DNA of 64,000 bases. Origin: Nymphaea colorata (Eukaryota > Streptophyta > Magnoliopsida > Nymphaeales > Nymphaeaceae). The stretch covers positions 6,953,503 through 7,017,502 of the forward strand of contig NC_045143.1 in the NCBI RefSeq assembly GCF_008831285.2, in the 5' to 3' direction. Below the pieces are notes generated by a model. That model ran no database searches and had not been told where the DNA came from. It saw only the letters and a program-made list of their open reading frames with translations. Positions 23,555-36,708 of this stretch are shown piece by piece. The stretch's first letter is position 1; each line of letters opens with the position of its first letter. The translations under genes and the position numbers were made by a program.

Positions 23555-26500
23555 ATGTCAACTTATGGATGTTTTTTGTCGTCTGCAGTGCCTGGATCTA
23601 TTTATTTTAATTGCTCAAATTCTATCCCTTTACTTGATGATTCGAATTATGCTGAATGGAAAGAAAATGTTGTGTTTACATTGGGGTATATGGATCTGGA
23701 TATGGCTTTGAGGCGACCTGAGCCACCACCTCTTACACCAGAAAGTACACATAATGAAATAGTGTATTTTGACAAGTGGGAGCGTTCTAACCGACTAAGC
23801 TTGTTGCTTTTGCAATCAAGGGTCGCTAAGAACATACGTGGTGCTATCCCACCTTGTAGATCGGTGAGAGAATTCTTGGATGCAGTTGAGGCTTTGTTTG
23901 TTAGTTCTCATAAAGCCAGAGCCAGTACCCTAATATCAAAGTTAATATCTATGAAATATCAAGGAGGGGGTAACATTCGCCAGCATATGTTAGAGATGAG
24001 GAATATTGCTTCTCAATTGAATGACATGAAGTTGACTATTTCTGAATCATTCTTGGTATTCTTTACTTTGACCTCTTTACCAGCTGAATATACTCCTTTC
24101 AAGATCAGTTACAACACACATAATACTGAATGGACATTCAATGAATTGATGTCCAAGTGTGTTGAAGATGAGGAAAGAATGAAGGGTGAGAAATTGCAAA
24201 GTGCACATATGGTTTCTCACTCTGGGGCTGGTAAAGTTGGCATAAAGAAAAGTTCAATGAAAAGGAGTGCCAAGAAGAAGTCAACAGGACAAACTACGTC
24301 TCAAACTGCGCAGCCTAACTTAGCCCCTATAAAGTGTTTCATTTGCAAGAAAAATGAGCATAAGAAGTCAGACTGCATCAAGTACAAGAATTGGTTAGAG
24401 AAGAAAGGTAACATGTCATTTGTTTCACTTGAAAGTAATATGTTACATGTTCCTATTAATAGCTGGTGGATTGACTCTGGTGCTACTGTGCATATTGCCA
24501 ATAATTTACAGGACTTTCTGAGCAAAAGGGAACCAACACTACATGAGATGAGCATTTTCTCAGGAAACAAAATGCGCTCACATGTGAAGGCTGTAGGAGA
24601 ATGTCAGATTAGGCTTGATACTGGCTTTGTTTTGGATCTTCATGATGTTTTCTTTGTTCCATCATATAGTAGAAACTTAATTTCTGTATCAAGACTGGAC
24701 AAATTTGATTTCTGTTTAAAGTTTGAAATCTCAAAGATGTTGATTTATAAAGATCTTGTTGAAATTGGTTCTGCTATTTTGTGTGATGGTTTATACAAGT
24801 TGAATGTGAAGATCCAATCTCCTGAATCGTTGGTTTGTAGTCATAATATAATTGGCAATAAGCGTAGTACCATAAAGGATGATTCATACATGCTATGGCA
24901 CCGCCGTTTGGGTCATATCTCTGAAAAGAGAATAAGGAGACTCCTAAATGAAGGGATCTTACGATCTCTTGATTTTACAGATAACGACATATGTGTAGAT
25001 TGCATAAAGGCAAAGCAAACTAACATATATAAAGAAGGTGCCGAGCGATGTACTGAAAAGTTAGGAATTGTTCATACAGACGTTTGTGGACCTTTCCCTC
25101 CTTGTTACACAGGCGAAAAGTATTTTGTCACCTTTATAGATGACTATTCTCGGTATTTGTATGTCAAGATAGTCAGATCTGATAGAGGTGGTGAATACTA
25201 TGGTAGGTTCACTGAGATGGGACAAAGGGAGGGACCATTAGCGCGATTTCTTAAGGAAGAAGGCATTGTGCCTCAATACACTATGCCAGGCAGCGCCTAC
25301 CAAAATAGTGTTGCTGAAAGAAGAAATCGTACGCTTAAAGAAATGGTTCGAGCTATGTTAAATTACTCTACTCTCCCTCTAACTTTGTGGGGTGAAGCTC
25401 TCAGAACAGCAGTGCATATCCAGAATAGGGTTCCTACTAAGGCTGTTCCCACAACTCCTTACGAGTTATGGACAGGTAGGAAACCTTCTCTTTCTTATAT
25501 GCACATATGGGGATGTCCTGCTGAAGCTAAATTGTATAACCCCTACATAAAAGCTTTTGATCTTAGAACAACCAGTGGTTTCTTTATTGGTTATCCAGAA
25601 AGATCGAAAGGCTATAGGTTTTATTGTCCATCTCATATACCACATATCGTGGAAACAGATAAGGCTAAGTTCTTAGAAGATGGCTCATTTGGGTTAGATG
25701 CATTACAAAACCTCAATTTTGAGGAAATACAGGATACTGAAAGTAGACCTGATAAAGAGAATATAAATGTGTATGATTATGTTGTCTCCCAGGATGACAT
25801 GAATGCAAATCATACAGGCAATGCATCAGATCCAGATGAATTAAGTGTAGATCATACTGATGAACACGAACAGGATGTAGACATACAAATTGAAAATGAT
25901 CAATTACCTGTTCATAGATCTACAAGGGCCAGGAGATCTGCCATATCATCAGACTATGTGGTATACCTACAATAGCCTAATGATTTCATAGATCTTGATG
26001 ATGATCCTTTCACATTCATTGAAAAGCAAACAATATAGGCACTGGATTAATGCCATGAAAGAAGAGCTTGACTCTATGGCTAAAAACCAGACATGGAGCC
26101 TTGTGTCGTTGCCTGAAGGAGTAAAACCCGTAGGGTGTAAATAGGTCTATAAGACCAAGAGAGACTCTAAAGGCAACATAGAGAGATACAAGGCAAGATT
26201 GGTTGCTAAAGGATTCACACAAATGGAGGGCATTGACTATAATGAGACATATTCACCTGTATCTGCTAAAGAGTCAATGAGGATTGTCCTTGCACTTGTA
26301 GCTCATTTTGACTTGGAGCTACATCAGATGGATGTGAAAACGGCTTTCTTGAATGGTGATTTGGATGAAAAGGTATATATGGATCAACCTCAAGGGTTTT
26401 TTGAGAGTGGGAAAGATCATTTGGTTTGCAAACTTAATAAAGCGATTTATGGACTTAAACAGGTCTCACGTCAATGGTACATTAAGTTTTCCGAAGTCAT

Positions 26501-27536
26501 TACGACTTTTGGGTTTACAGAAAACATCATTGATCGATGTGTGTATCTTAAGACATGTGGGAGTAAGTTCATAATTTTGACTTTATATGTGGATGACATT
26601 TTGCTTGCTTCAAATGATCTTCAATTGCTAACAGAAACCAAACATTTTCTCGCATCTCATTTTGAGATGAAGGACATGGGTGAGGCTTCATTTGTTCTCG
26701 GCATTGAGATTCGTCGAGACAGATCTAAATGTGTTTTAAGTCTCTCTCAATCAACATACATCAATAAAGTTCTTAAGAGATATGGGATGGAGAATTGTTC
26801 TCCTATTTCGGCACCCATAGCTAAAGAGGATAAATTGAGCCTAAATGATTGTCCAAAGGACGAATTTGAAAAGGCACAAATGATCAACATTCCATATGCA
26901 TCTGCGGTTGGCAGCTTGCAGTATGCGCAGATTTGTACTAGGCCTGATATTTCCTTTGCTGTTGGCATGCTTGGTAGATTTCAATCTAATCCAGGCATGA
27001 CACATTGGAAGGCCGTAAAGAGAGTCATGCGGTACTTGCAAGGGACAAAAGATTACATGTTGACATATCGCAAGGTGGACCATTTAGAAGTGATTGGCTA
27101 TTCTGATGCCGATCTTGGAGGATGTACCGATAGTAGAAAGTCTACTACTGGTTTTGTTTTCCTTCTATCAGGAGGTGCCATCTCATGGGGGAGCAAAAAG
27201 CAGACTGTGACTGCTGCTCACACCATGGAAGCAGAATTCATTGCATTATATGAGACTACATCGCAGGTAATTTTAGTGGAATCTATTGATAGACCACTTA
27301 AAGTTCACTGTGATAATGAAGCTGCAGTATCTTTTTCCAACAACAACAAAAGTACTACTTCTTGTAAGCATATGGAACTTAAGTATTTTGTTGTTAAGGA
27401 AATGACAGAGAATCAACTAGTGTGTATTCAACACATTAGAACTACAGATATGGTTGCAGATCTTCTTACTATAGCGCTAGCATCTGGTATGTTCTTTGAA
27501 TATATTAAGAGGATGGGTTTGTGTAGTTCAATGTAA
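23555..27536 (+). pseudogene. Copia gag-pol polyprotein (gag, PR, IN, RT, RNase H) with lesions
   Basis: Frame one (23555-25975) encodes gag; a CCHC knuckle [14 protein letters not shown]; protease [10 protein letters not shown]; integrase zinc domain WHRRLGHIS...CVDCIKAKQ; and core [24 protein letters not shown]. The stretch between the first and second catalytic aspartates is shorter than in relatives ([15 protein letters not shown]), implying an in-frame deletion of about 25-30 residues. A TAG at 25973-25975, a frameshift near 26035 and a TAG at 26142-26144 (where relatives have Trp) separate it from the RT/RNase H frame, which is open to 27536: LHQMDVKTAFLNGDL, catalytic LYVDDILLAS, RNase H YSDADLGG and TAAHTMEAEF. 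Inactive as it stands. Confidence 0.9.
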
Positions 27537-27736
27537 ACACACTATTATACAAACATTTATGAATGTGATCACATACAGTTTGTTGATTCTCATTAAGTTT
27601 GTTGTCTATTTATTTTGTATTCTCATTTGTTTGTTGAGAAGTTCTGTAAGGCAACAAGGTGGGACCTTGGAATGGATTTTAAGGCTAATCCATTCATTTT
27701 ATTTACCCTTGATATCGACTTGGACTAGTGGGAGAT

Positions 27737-28136
27737 TGTTGGGATTTCTCCATCTGGATAGTCCTGCGTCGATACGGGTCTATATCCGTTTCGGACCCTT
27801 AAGTATAAACACATGTGTCTTGTGATGGTGTGAGACACATCAAGTTTTTACCGTCTGGGTAATCGGTCCCCTTAGCCATACGTAAATTGTCTGTCCCCAT
27901 CACTGGGCTGCTATGGCTGAGGAGAGAAACCCATTGCCGCCGCCGCTACCTCCGCAGGGGAACGACTCTATGGGGACTGTAGTCATTCTTTCCACAGCCG
28001 CCGACATTCAGTCGGCAGTCGCCTCTACAGGTTCTTCTTCCGCCCTATATGAAACCACATGAATCATGAATGTTTCTCTTTCGAATTTCTGCATTTTCGT
28101 TTGTGCGCTATCTAGATTTCTAGCAAAGCTCCAACA
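27737..28136 (+). repeat. 3' LTR of the 21-28 kb Copia
   Basis: A 400-bp LTR matching 21454-21856 with a few substitutions and small indels; followed by TSD CATAT. Confidence 0.93.
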
Positions 28137-28398
28137 CATATACCCGGTGGTTGCCACAAATATAAAAGATACTAGAAGGCAATTGTGATGCTACCAGATT
28201 GGCTGGTGAATGTTTCATCAATTGGAAATTGTGTTCCTGCTAGTAAACTTTTACATTATAAATTGATAGACCTAGTCAACCATTCGAGCTTTTATAAACG
28301 ATTTAGCTGTCTGTCATTGGTGTAAACATGGATTTATCGTGGTTTTATGGTTTCTACATGGGATGGAGAGCCGATGAGATGGGAATAAATTAACAAAA

Positions 28399-29460
28399 TT
28401 GGGTGAGACGGCACACTCTAGCATTGGCAGGCAGGATCTGTTTGGTGAGACACAAATATTTCAGCTTATTGCATATTGGATGATGGCCTTTAAGTTGCCG
28501 ACGGCTGTTATAAACAATCTACAGAAGATGTGCAGTGATTTTAGTTGGGGAGACTGTGAACATGCGAGAAGAATTCATCTTTTGAGCCAGAGCTCTCTCT
28601 GCACACTTTCAACAGATCATCTGTGATATTTCTTGCTTTCAGAGTGAGATAAAGTAGTTCCGTTTGGGCTAGCGTGGTTCGGAAGAAGTATTTGTGCAGG
28701 AAAAGTCTGTGGACATTTAAAATAAAAAGATCTACGGCTTGGAGCTGGTGAGGGATATGTTGGGGTTGGGAAGAGATTAGCCATTTGGTGAGCTGATGTT
28801 TAGGGGATGGTAAAACTGTTTCCTTTTGGAATGAAAACTGGATGTTGAAAGTTATTTCCTACCTAACATCTGCTGCTGATTATGAAACTTGTAGGCGATC
28901 AGTAGCATTAATGTCGGTTCATGAAGTCCTTTTGCAGGACAAAATGCACTGCTTCGGGGGTTGCATTCACGGTTGATAAAACATATTGTGCGGTCGTCTC
29001 AGGTAGGGACTGGTGTAGACCTCTTGTGCTCGGGCGATTTTGATGTGAGTAGTCCCAAAAGAATGCGAATCTATGACATGATCAGATGTGAAAGGACCAG
29101 CAAGTCTTCATATACTCTTGTGTTTAAAAAAAATGTGGCTCCTCCTAGAGCTAAGTGGACTCTACACTTACTCATCTCAGGCCTTATACTCACTTTGGAA
29201 AGGCTTCAAAAAATTGGTAATTCTCTTGCAAATTTGAAGTAAAGATATTTGCTGTTGAGTCAGTGCAGGTGATGTGGAAGTGGTGGAGTAAGAAGCATAT
29301 GGGCAATAAAAGATTCAAGAAGTTGCGGATGGCTTGTTTCCCTTGGCCATATGGTGCCCATGGCAAAATAGAAATGACTTTGTTCACGAAACCAGGGATA
29401 GGTTATCTAAGAACTTTGTGGAAGATTTGGAAAGGTTGACCATTGAGCGTAGATGGGATT
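28399..29460 (+). pseudogene. LINE (L1-type) reverse transcriptase C-terminal relic
   Basis: Translated pieces in shifting frames match the C-terminal part of plant LINE ORF2. FQLIAYWMMAFKLPTAVINN and CSDFSWG (28460-28560) are the typical post-RT segment, SSVWASVVRKKYLC and DGKTVSFWNENWM follow (28650-28850), then a zf-RVT-like region (KRMRIYDMIRCERT, about 29060-29100) and a terminal RNDFVHE-type segment (about 29370-29400). Multiple frameshifts and stops; the 5' end is missing, as usual for truncated LINEs. Confidence 0.7.
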
Positions 29461-29918
29461 GAGAAGGAAATGGCAAAATGGTTACCTGGTTCCAATTTGG
29501 AATCAGACGAGATCCATGGCCATTGTTTCGATGCCCAAAATGGTATATCTTTTCAGTCAAAGTCTCAGTTGTACATGGCTGGAAAGCTATTTCATAAGGG
29601 TGCAAGTGTGGATGCCCGTGCGAGATACGTAAGTTTCAAAACAAATTAGGTATGGGTGTGGCGAGAGGAAGTAAATATATATACATATTATATAAGTATA
29701 TATGTTATTTGTTATATAAGTAATTTTATTTGTCTATATTTTTAAACTTTTTTTGGTCAAAGTGGTATATCAATGAAAACTTCGCTAAAACAGTTTTTAG
29801 AACTGCGAAAACTCATTTGACACCAGCCAGCACCAACACGGATGGGGGAGCAAGTGTGCCACCATAATTGATGCACCTATGTGACTTAGCTGAAAAAGGC
29901 GCTTGATGCTATTGAGGG

Positions 29919-29972
29919 TTTTCAGGTGCCTGAAAACGTCAACAACCGTCGAGGATTTCATAATCCTCGACG
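29919..29972. repeat. Two adjacent perfect hairpins
   Basis: TTTTCAGG-TG-CCTGAAAA (29919-29936) is followed 10 bp later by CGTCGAGGATT-TCAT-AATCCTCGACG arms (29947-29972). Both stems are perfect. The context is intergenic; origin unknown. Confidence 0.7.
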
Positions 29973-31559
29973 ATCATGGAGGGTCTGCCGAGGGTTTCCG
30001 AGGAGTGTCTTGCTCTCTAAAACCTTCCACAGTTCATCTGGAGGCTTTATAGGTCTTCAAACCCTCAACAGAACACACATACATTTCCTTCCTCTCTCTC
30101 TCTCTCTCTCTCTTTCAATCCATTCTGATATTTATTTAATAAACAAAATGATACTTTAGTTACTCATTTATTTAATATGATATGCTAAGAAGTGACTTTC
30201 AAAATAAATAGATATAGGTACTCATTCAAATCCGAATCCAATATGGTACTTATTTAATACTGAACCTAGATTGGAATCCGATTTAATAGTTTAAATGTCT
30301 TCCATGTGAGACTTTTTTTAAAGCAGTTCGGTCGCCTGGTCAACTTACAATTACACGCTCAAATGTGAACCTTGGACCGCCGCTTGATTGACTGCAAAAA
30401 AAGAAAAGAAAAAGAAAAACGACGCTTCAGGCATGCTTTGCACATCAGGTTAGTGGGGGCCTCTAAACCACTTTTTGATGCGTACGCACCACGCCTTGGT
30501 GCGCACGCACTTAACAACACTGCACTGCAGGGTCTTCTACCCTCAAATGCGTGATTAGGGGACAGGGATAGAGGTCGGCAGTCTGGCCACCGTTGGTAAA
30601 TTCTGGCCTATGCGATCCATGGCACTGCCGTCGAAGAGAGCCAAGTTCCTTCGATCAGGGTCTAGGAGCCTGATCGAATTTTGCATGCGCAGCCACGGGC
30701 GGGTCCACAAAGCTCCGGGGATTGACTGTCGGCAATCTTCATCCCAAGATTTGGATCTTGGGTACCCGTTCCAGTTCTCGTCCGCCAACTTGGTTGGGCC
30801 TCACCTTAGGGTTTTCCCTCTCAATCAATGGACCGACTAAGCGAGCTGTGCCCGTTCCGATTTGGCAGATCGAAGATATTATGAGACCTTTGAGATTCCG
30901 GCAATCTGCTTAGAAGTCTTACCTTTCTGGTGGTTTTTTTTTTTTTTTTTGTCAAACCTGCGCCGTCTTATAAGGGTTTGCAAAATGGTTCTGGTTCCCT
31001 GTTTTTTGTGGCAAAGAAGAACTTAAAACATATAGAGTGCTGCGGTTACCCTCATTGTATGACCGTTTTGGGTTGCTCTTTTTTGACAGATTCGGTTGTT
31101 ATCGACAGTAAAGATTCGTATTTAACTTTCTTCATCTGGTGCTCTGTATGATGAGCGTTGAAGAAAGCACGATAAGAGGAGTTGCCGCTTATTCGCCTCT
31201 TGAGGTCCTTTCTCTTCACCTACCGTTTTCGTTATCCCATTTCGTTTTCTTTCTCCTTCTCCTCTATATTTTGCATTTAAGGATGACTGATCCTTTGTAT
31301 CTTACCACGAATGGGAGTGAAATACAATTGCCACCATGCTACCGTGGATATGACATAGATATATTCTTCTTGTGCATATGTGAACATGATTTTATCTTTA
31401 CTCTTCTTTGAAAAATGGCTCTTACATTAGCTTAAGACTGCATGCATCTCAGTTAAAAGGTTATGGTATAGGAACCGACTCTCTGTCTGTCTAGTCCTGC
31501 TATTCTTGTTTTAGCCGTCTTTTTCTGATGATGAATATCTTGCACCTTATCCGTAGCAT
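29973..31559. other. Gene-free stretch between LINE relics
   Basis: Apart from the short TC tract, no supported gene. A GC-richer block at 30540-30910 has open frames in both strands with no recognisable motif; given its position between LINE fragments it may be further transposon debris. Confidence 0.5.
30094..30115. repeat. (TC)n microsatellite
   Basis: Short TC tract in gene-free DNA. Confidence 0.9.
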
Positions 31560-31960
31560 GGATCAAATGCCCGGCGAATTCATGTCCACTGCAATCTCAA
31601 ACAGTCAGGATTCCAACTAGCTAGTAGGTACATCCTCTGTACAACTAGTGAAGAGACAACCACACACCTATTTCGGAACTGCTCGGTGATCGAAGCCGCA
31701 TATCGAGAGAAATGGCGCACCCTTATGGCGGATGTATATAAATCTTCCATCATTAGGGATGTCATTCAGGAGCCTGTAACCCTTCTGTCCCGTGGGTTAC
31801 ATTTTGTTGGCCATGTATTTTTCCGTTATATTATTATCTTCTCTCTCGCTCTACCTTTATGTGAGCTCAAATTAGTGCTCAACTTTCTTTTCGCCAGTCA
31901 CATATTAGCCCCTTTGCCTATCAAGAATAGCATCTGTCTTGAAACAAAGGGATACTCATG
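31560..31960 (+). pseudogene. LINE zf-RVT relic
   Basis: The translation contains SGFQLASRYILCTTSEETTT and HLFRNCSVIEAAYREKW, the zinc-binding C-x2-C...H-x4-C type region that closes many plant LINE ORF2 proteins. The first cysteine appears mutated. Flanking sequence is not open. Probably a separate fragment from the LINE at 28.4-29.5 kb. Confidence 0.55.
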
Positions 31961-32328
31961 CATGCACACATTTTTCTGAGAGAAACGAAACCAATCTATT
32001 GATTGTAACAATCTTTTCCTGAGAGCAACAAAGTCAGTTCATTGATTTTGAGAATAAGAACATCACGGAAGAATGACTAACCAAAAGTCATCTATTAAAG
32101 GCGAAACAGAGTCATAGTCAACGCCCACAGAGTAAATAAAGAGACAAAAAACAAAAACGGCTTCACACAAAACCCAAACGAATGTCATTCTCTCGAACAT
32201 AGAAAACGTGCATTGAGCAGCAGTACGGTGGCTATATATATGCTACATGCAAACACTCTTGCATGATCTACTGGTAACTCACACACAATTTCCTTTTGTT
32301 TGAGTACTTGATCATGATGATAACCGAT

Positions 32329-35300
32329 TTAGATGAATATTAAGCACACCAGTAAAACTAGAGATATGACCATTGATATAACTGATACAACATTCTTGCC
32401 CGCGTGGCTCTTCTGATCCTGGGTGCATTGATCTTTTAAGCAAATATGGGGATTGCCTTCAATTCTTTTCACGACAAAAGAAAAAAAAGGAGAAAAATGT
32501 AATGAATTAGTTCATATATCAAGGAAATAAGAAACATGGGTTAAATTGTTTCTGCCTTTGAGATGGAATCGAACCTTAACGTTAGTTTCCCGCTCCTCAC
32601 CCTTTCACGCATGAGGTCTGGAATAGGGCCAGAGAGATTGTTGCTTGACAAGTCTCTGAAATTCATTCACCACATATCTGTGACATGGAATTGATTTCCC
32701 CTAATATTGGGAGCATACTTTAGTTTAAAAATATGTACTCACATATTGACTAAATATGGCATTTCTAGCAGAAAAGGCGGCACCGAACCATGGAGATTGT
32801 TGGTGGACAAGTTCCTAAGGTAAGAGAAAACATCTTAGTAATATAGAAGTGAAGAGATAACGGCCAAAAGGGAACTGCGGTTGAAGCTAAAACATGATGT
32901 CGGTTGATAGACTTACAATGTTTTAAGCTTTGTCAGACTGAAAATGTGGCGACTAATCATACCACTCAGCCCACTGCTAGAAAGGTCCCTGCCAATGAAA
33001 TTTTCAAGCAGATTAATTGGCAGGGTGTTATCAAGCCAACCTTGTTCCAAAGACAGTAAGTGAATTCTCACAGGCCCACTGTTTGCGATCCATCACAGGT
33101 CAAGCCATCCCAGGGAAAAGGTAGACATGGATCAGCAATCCAGTTTTTCTTCAGTTGATAGTACTCCTTCATGGCTGTGACGGCCATAACTGAAATGGGA
33201 GTTGAAAACTTGAGGAAAATGAATTTCTTTTTCGGACAAGAATAAAAACAGGGAAATGAAGAACAGAGCCATCAGTTGGAAATATAAACCGTCTGACAAA
33301 CAAAATCTCCAGTGATACCCAACACTTGAAAAATAAATGTGACATAATGCATTTTATATCTCATTCTGTTGGTGAAATATGTTTCTTCTGTTCATTTTGT
33401 TACTGGCAATAGTATGGGTTTGCATCTTGGAAGCCAAATTACCTAAAATGATTGCTTTGTGTTACATCTAAATGTATGCAAGCAAGAACTTGGACTTGAG
33501 GCCTCCAATTATGCAGTGCCCTATATGATTATGCTCTAGCTATTTCATGAACTTTTGGACTTTCCTCTGCACTTGCTCAACATATCAAAACTGGTCGAGG
33601 AAAATTGCTCTTAATTTTTTATACTCTCATGGTTATCTTGTCCTGAGTTCAAAAAGTATCAGCTCAACATAATATGTATGCATTCAATATGTAAGAGCTG
33701 CAATGTAATTGTTTTGTGTCTCCGTTTCTAACTCTAGAATGTTAGGAGCATGCTGCTCAAGAATTGAAGTTAGCACTTATCCTTGAGTGCTGCAGCGATG
33801 GACATAAGTGTGCTGGAAGGATAAATTGCTCAACTCGTATAACCTTAAAGTTCGAGCAATTTTTTTGGTTTACGCTTTTGCACTTGTAAAGGTCCGCCTG
33901 ACCCTGTTCTACCATTTCTTACCCTTTGCTCTTAGACAAGCACGCAAACATATTATATCCCGAGGAAGAAGAAGCAATTAAAACAAAGAAAAGTGTCAAA
34001 GACAGTCTACCGTCTCCTTCTTCTGTTGCAGAGCCGTTGAACGTAACCACTTTGTAGATCTCGAAGGAGTTCAGGACGGCGCCCTCGTCTGAAGCATTCG
34101 CCGACCGAATGGAGAACGAATATTCGGAGGCATTATTTAGAGGTGTTGTTGAGTAGAGAACATTGGTGTGGAGGTAGAAAATCGAGGCATCACCCCAGTC
34201 CTCGCCGTTCATCTGAACCTTCATTGTCCTCGATCCTCCGGCGGTCGGTGGCACTACATCAGCAAACTCCAAGAAAAGATGGAACCTGTCGTCAACTCCC
34301 CCGGTCCAGTTGACCCGGATTTCATCCGGCGAGTAGACAGCAGTCTGCATTACGACCGAGGGCAACCCAAACATTAGGTTAGCAGACTCCGTCACCGGTA
34401 AACTTGTGATGTAGGGGGTCCCATAACCATCGTAGTTTGATTCCCATATGCGATCCAAGCGGTCGGTCGGGTACCTGAATTCGGTAATTAGATGATGCTC
34501 GAGAAAAACGATAAAGGATCGAATAGTTTCAAATATTTTAACCAAAGACACGTGAGGTGCATGGAGTAAAACCTAAATTTTGATTCTTAAACTACTACTT
34601 TTAATTTTTAAAGTAGAATATTATAGGGAACCAAAATTCTTTGTAGCCAAAAGTCCTTAAAACCTGATGGTTTTGTCATATGGAGAAAAGGACATTCATG
34701 TGCTAACCATATACATTGTTCGGTTTGTTTCTTCTTTTTGTAGCCGCTTCTACACAGAACCATGTAGGGACACATGTATTTATCAAATCTAAATTGATGC
34801 AGCTTTCATTTAAGATTTCTACTTCAGTAACTACGCTAGATATTGTTCATTAGAAATGAGTAAGCTAAGAAAATCTCACCAACTTGGTTGCTTGGCCCCA
34901 AGGTCTACCCGCCTGAAAGTTTTCAAAGCAAGGTAAAGCGAGCTATTGGCAGGTGCATACATGTTTTGCGGGAGTGGTCGGAGCTTCAAAGAAGAAATGA
35001 AAGGTGTTCCATGTCCTGTATTCACGAGGCACACATATAAAAAGCGTGCCTCTGCTTGGACGACCAACTCCGTCCAGAACGGCTTATTGTTGTCGGTCAA
35101 GTTCACGGTTTCCCAGACGTTCACACCAAGATGGAGATCGAAACTTGGCGGTGTGTCGAGGCCGTCATAATTGCCGTACAGGAAGGTAGCCCGAACGATA
35201 TACTTTGTGTCAACAGTTGCCGGCAGCTGATAGCAGTTTCTTTTGTAGTTTGGGAAGAACCTCACCGTGAAGTATACTTTGTTGGAGCCTTTCCCGATGC

Positions 35301-36708
35301 TAGTGGGATCTATCAGACCATTCATTCCGCTGTCAATGAATCCGTCGTCGGACACGTAGGTGAGGTTGTTCAACTGATTAATGTAAGTGGCAGTGTCGTT
35401 GAGTCCACAATCGATGCTGATAAACCCTGCCACGCAATTGTGCACGTCGGAATAAGTGGGAATTATATGTCCGAACTAATGATTTTTTGGGTATTTCTCA
35501 CTTGTTACGGAACTTAAGAAAACGAACTATTTGTACTCTCAATTTTAATGTCTACTTAATACCGTTTAAACGACCAGTTGAAAGGGAGCCGAAGCAAATC
35601 CGGCGAGGAGGTTCAAGTCTTTCTCTCTCTCTCACCTAGCGCCAGCGGCCAGCTGCTGACGAGTTCCCGTTCTCCTGTATTTCTACTTATTTGCAGTTTC
35701 TGAAAGTTTTATCGGTTAATTTGAATCTTTTGAAATTCACGGCAGCTAGGATCCCAGCCCCGATGCCGGTCGCGTTCTCCTCCTTCATGAATGCGTAATC
35801 TTACCTTTCCTTTTATATTTTGTTCCTTGGTGACAAAGTCAAGATCAACTGTTCTCAGGCCGAGCGTGCCTTTTTAAGTCTAAGTTGTAAAATCAAGTTC
35901 TTCCCTGTAACTTGTTTTGACAAATTTAGAAACCAATAGATGAAACAGTACATGCTTCTCTGCAAGCTCTAAGGAAATTCAATGAAAGACGGCGTGAACA
36001 CAAGCTCTTACAGCATGGAACAATGACTCTTTAAAATAGAAAAAAGAGATTAATGAGAGCCCAAGGGGATCACTCTCCATGACTGCCAGTAAATTCCTAA
36101 AATTTTGTTTCTCAATCAGAGTAAAAAAAAAAAAAGAAAACCATAGGATGCCTCGGGGAGTTACTTAGTCTGGAGGCAGCAAGCTTCGCCTTGCAATCCA
36201 GCTTGTGAACCGTAATTCAGCTGGTCTGCAAGCTTCTGCATGCTGTACACTCGCCATCATCGTCAAGCATACGAAGATCTAAAGAAAATAAAAAATCTAC
36301 AGGGAAGAACAAAAGCAACTGCAAAGTAAAAGTTTTCCATCGTCGGTGAAGGTCCTGTTCTTCCTCTAACTCCATGATTATGAGAGAATGGTAGAACCAG
36401 TGACAAAGATTCTTGACCTTTTTCTGTTTGGGATTTTACTCCCGGAAACTGCGCGTGGACCGAAAGAATCAATTGTTACGAAAAATTGCAAGACTAATTC
36501 TCCTGCTTTTAACAAATTGCAGGCTAATTCTCCTGCTTTTATGGCATGTACACGAACGCTTTGGTTCGACCTGTTACGCTGAACCTCTTGAGGCAAAGAA
36601 AGACTCTTTGAGTTAAAGAAGAAAGAGAGCATGTATACCTCTTTGTGCTCCTGCTAGTAGGAAGGTGGCCGCACAGCAGAAGAGAAAGAAGAAACCATGT
36701 GCATCCAT
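32329..36708 (-). CDS. RLK paralogue 3: kinase-less malectin-LRR protein with C-terminal hydrophobic tail
   Basis: Eight minus-strand exons: 36639-36708, 34880-35426, 34011-34474, 33072-33189, 32917-32988, 32743-32814, 32575-32655, 32329-32464. Phases agree throughout and the sum is 1560 nt (519 aa plus stop). The protein has a signal peptide (1-23, MDAHGFFFLLCCAA), a malectin-like domain over exons 2-3 (about 24-360; GFISIDCGLND, FPNYKRNCY, VVMQTAVY, DEGAVLNSFEIYK), the WIADPCLP motif (equivalent of SYMRK GDPC, here ADPC) and about three LRRs (NLSTNNLHGSVPPFL, DLSSNNLSGPIPDL). It ends in GKNVVSVISMVISLVLLVCL plus IFI and stops. There is no basic stop-transfer or kinase, and no kinase exon lies downstream. 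The tail could be a TM anchor or a GPI-attachment signal. The start is the ATG before the hydrophobic core, as in its paralogues. Likely extracellular, membrane-attached; ligand unknown. Confidence 0.85.

Larger units (their letters stand above)
21454..28136 (+). mobile_element. Copia LTR retrotransposon with both LTRs and half-tRNA-type primer site
   Basis: A 6683-bp element with TSD CATAT (21449-21453 and 28137-28141), LTRs 21454-21856 and 27737-28136, purine tract GTGGGAGA before the 3' LTR, a long non-coding leader (about 1.7 kb) and a gag-pol region 23555-27536 with all Copia domains but several lesions. The primer-binding site is unusual (see 21858-21873). It lies between paralogues 2 and 3, outside coding exons. 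Confidence 0.95.
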
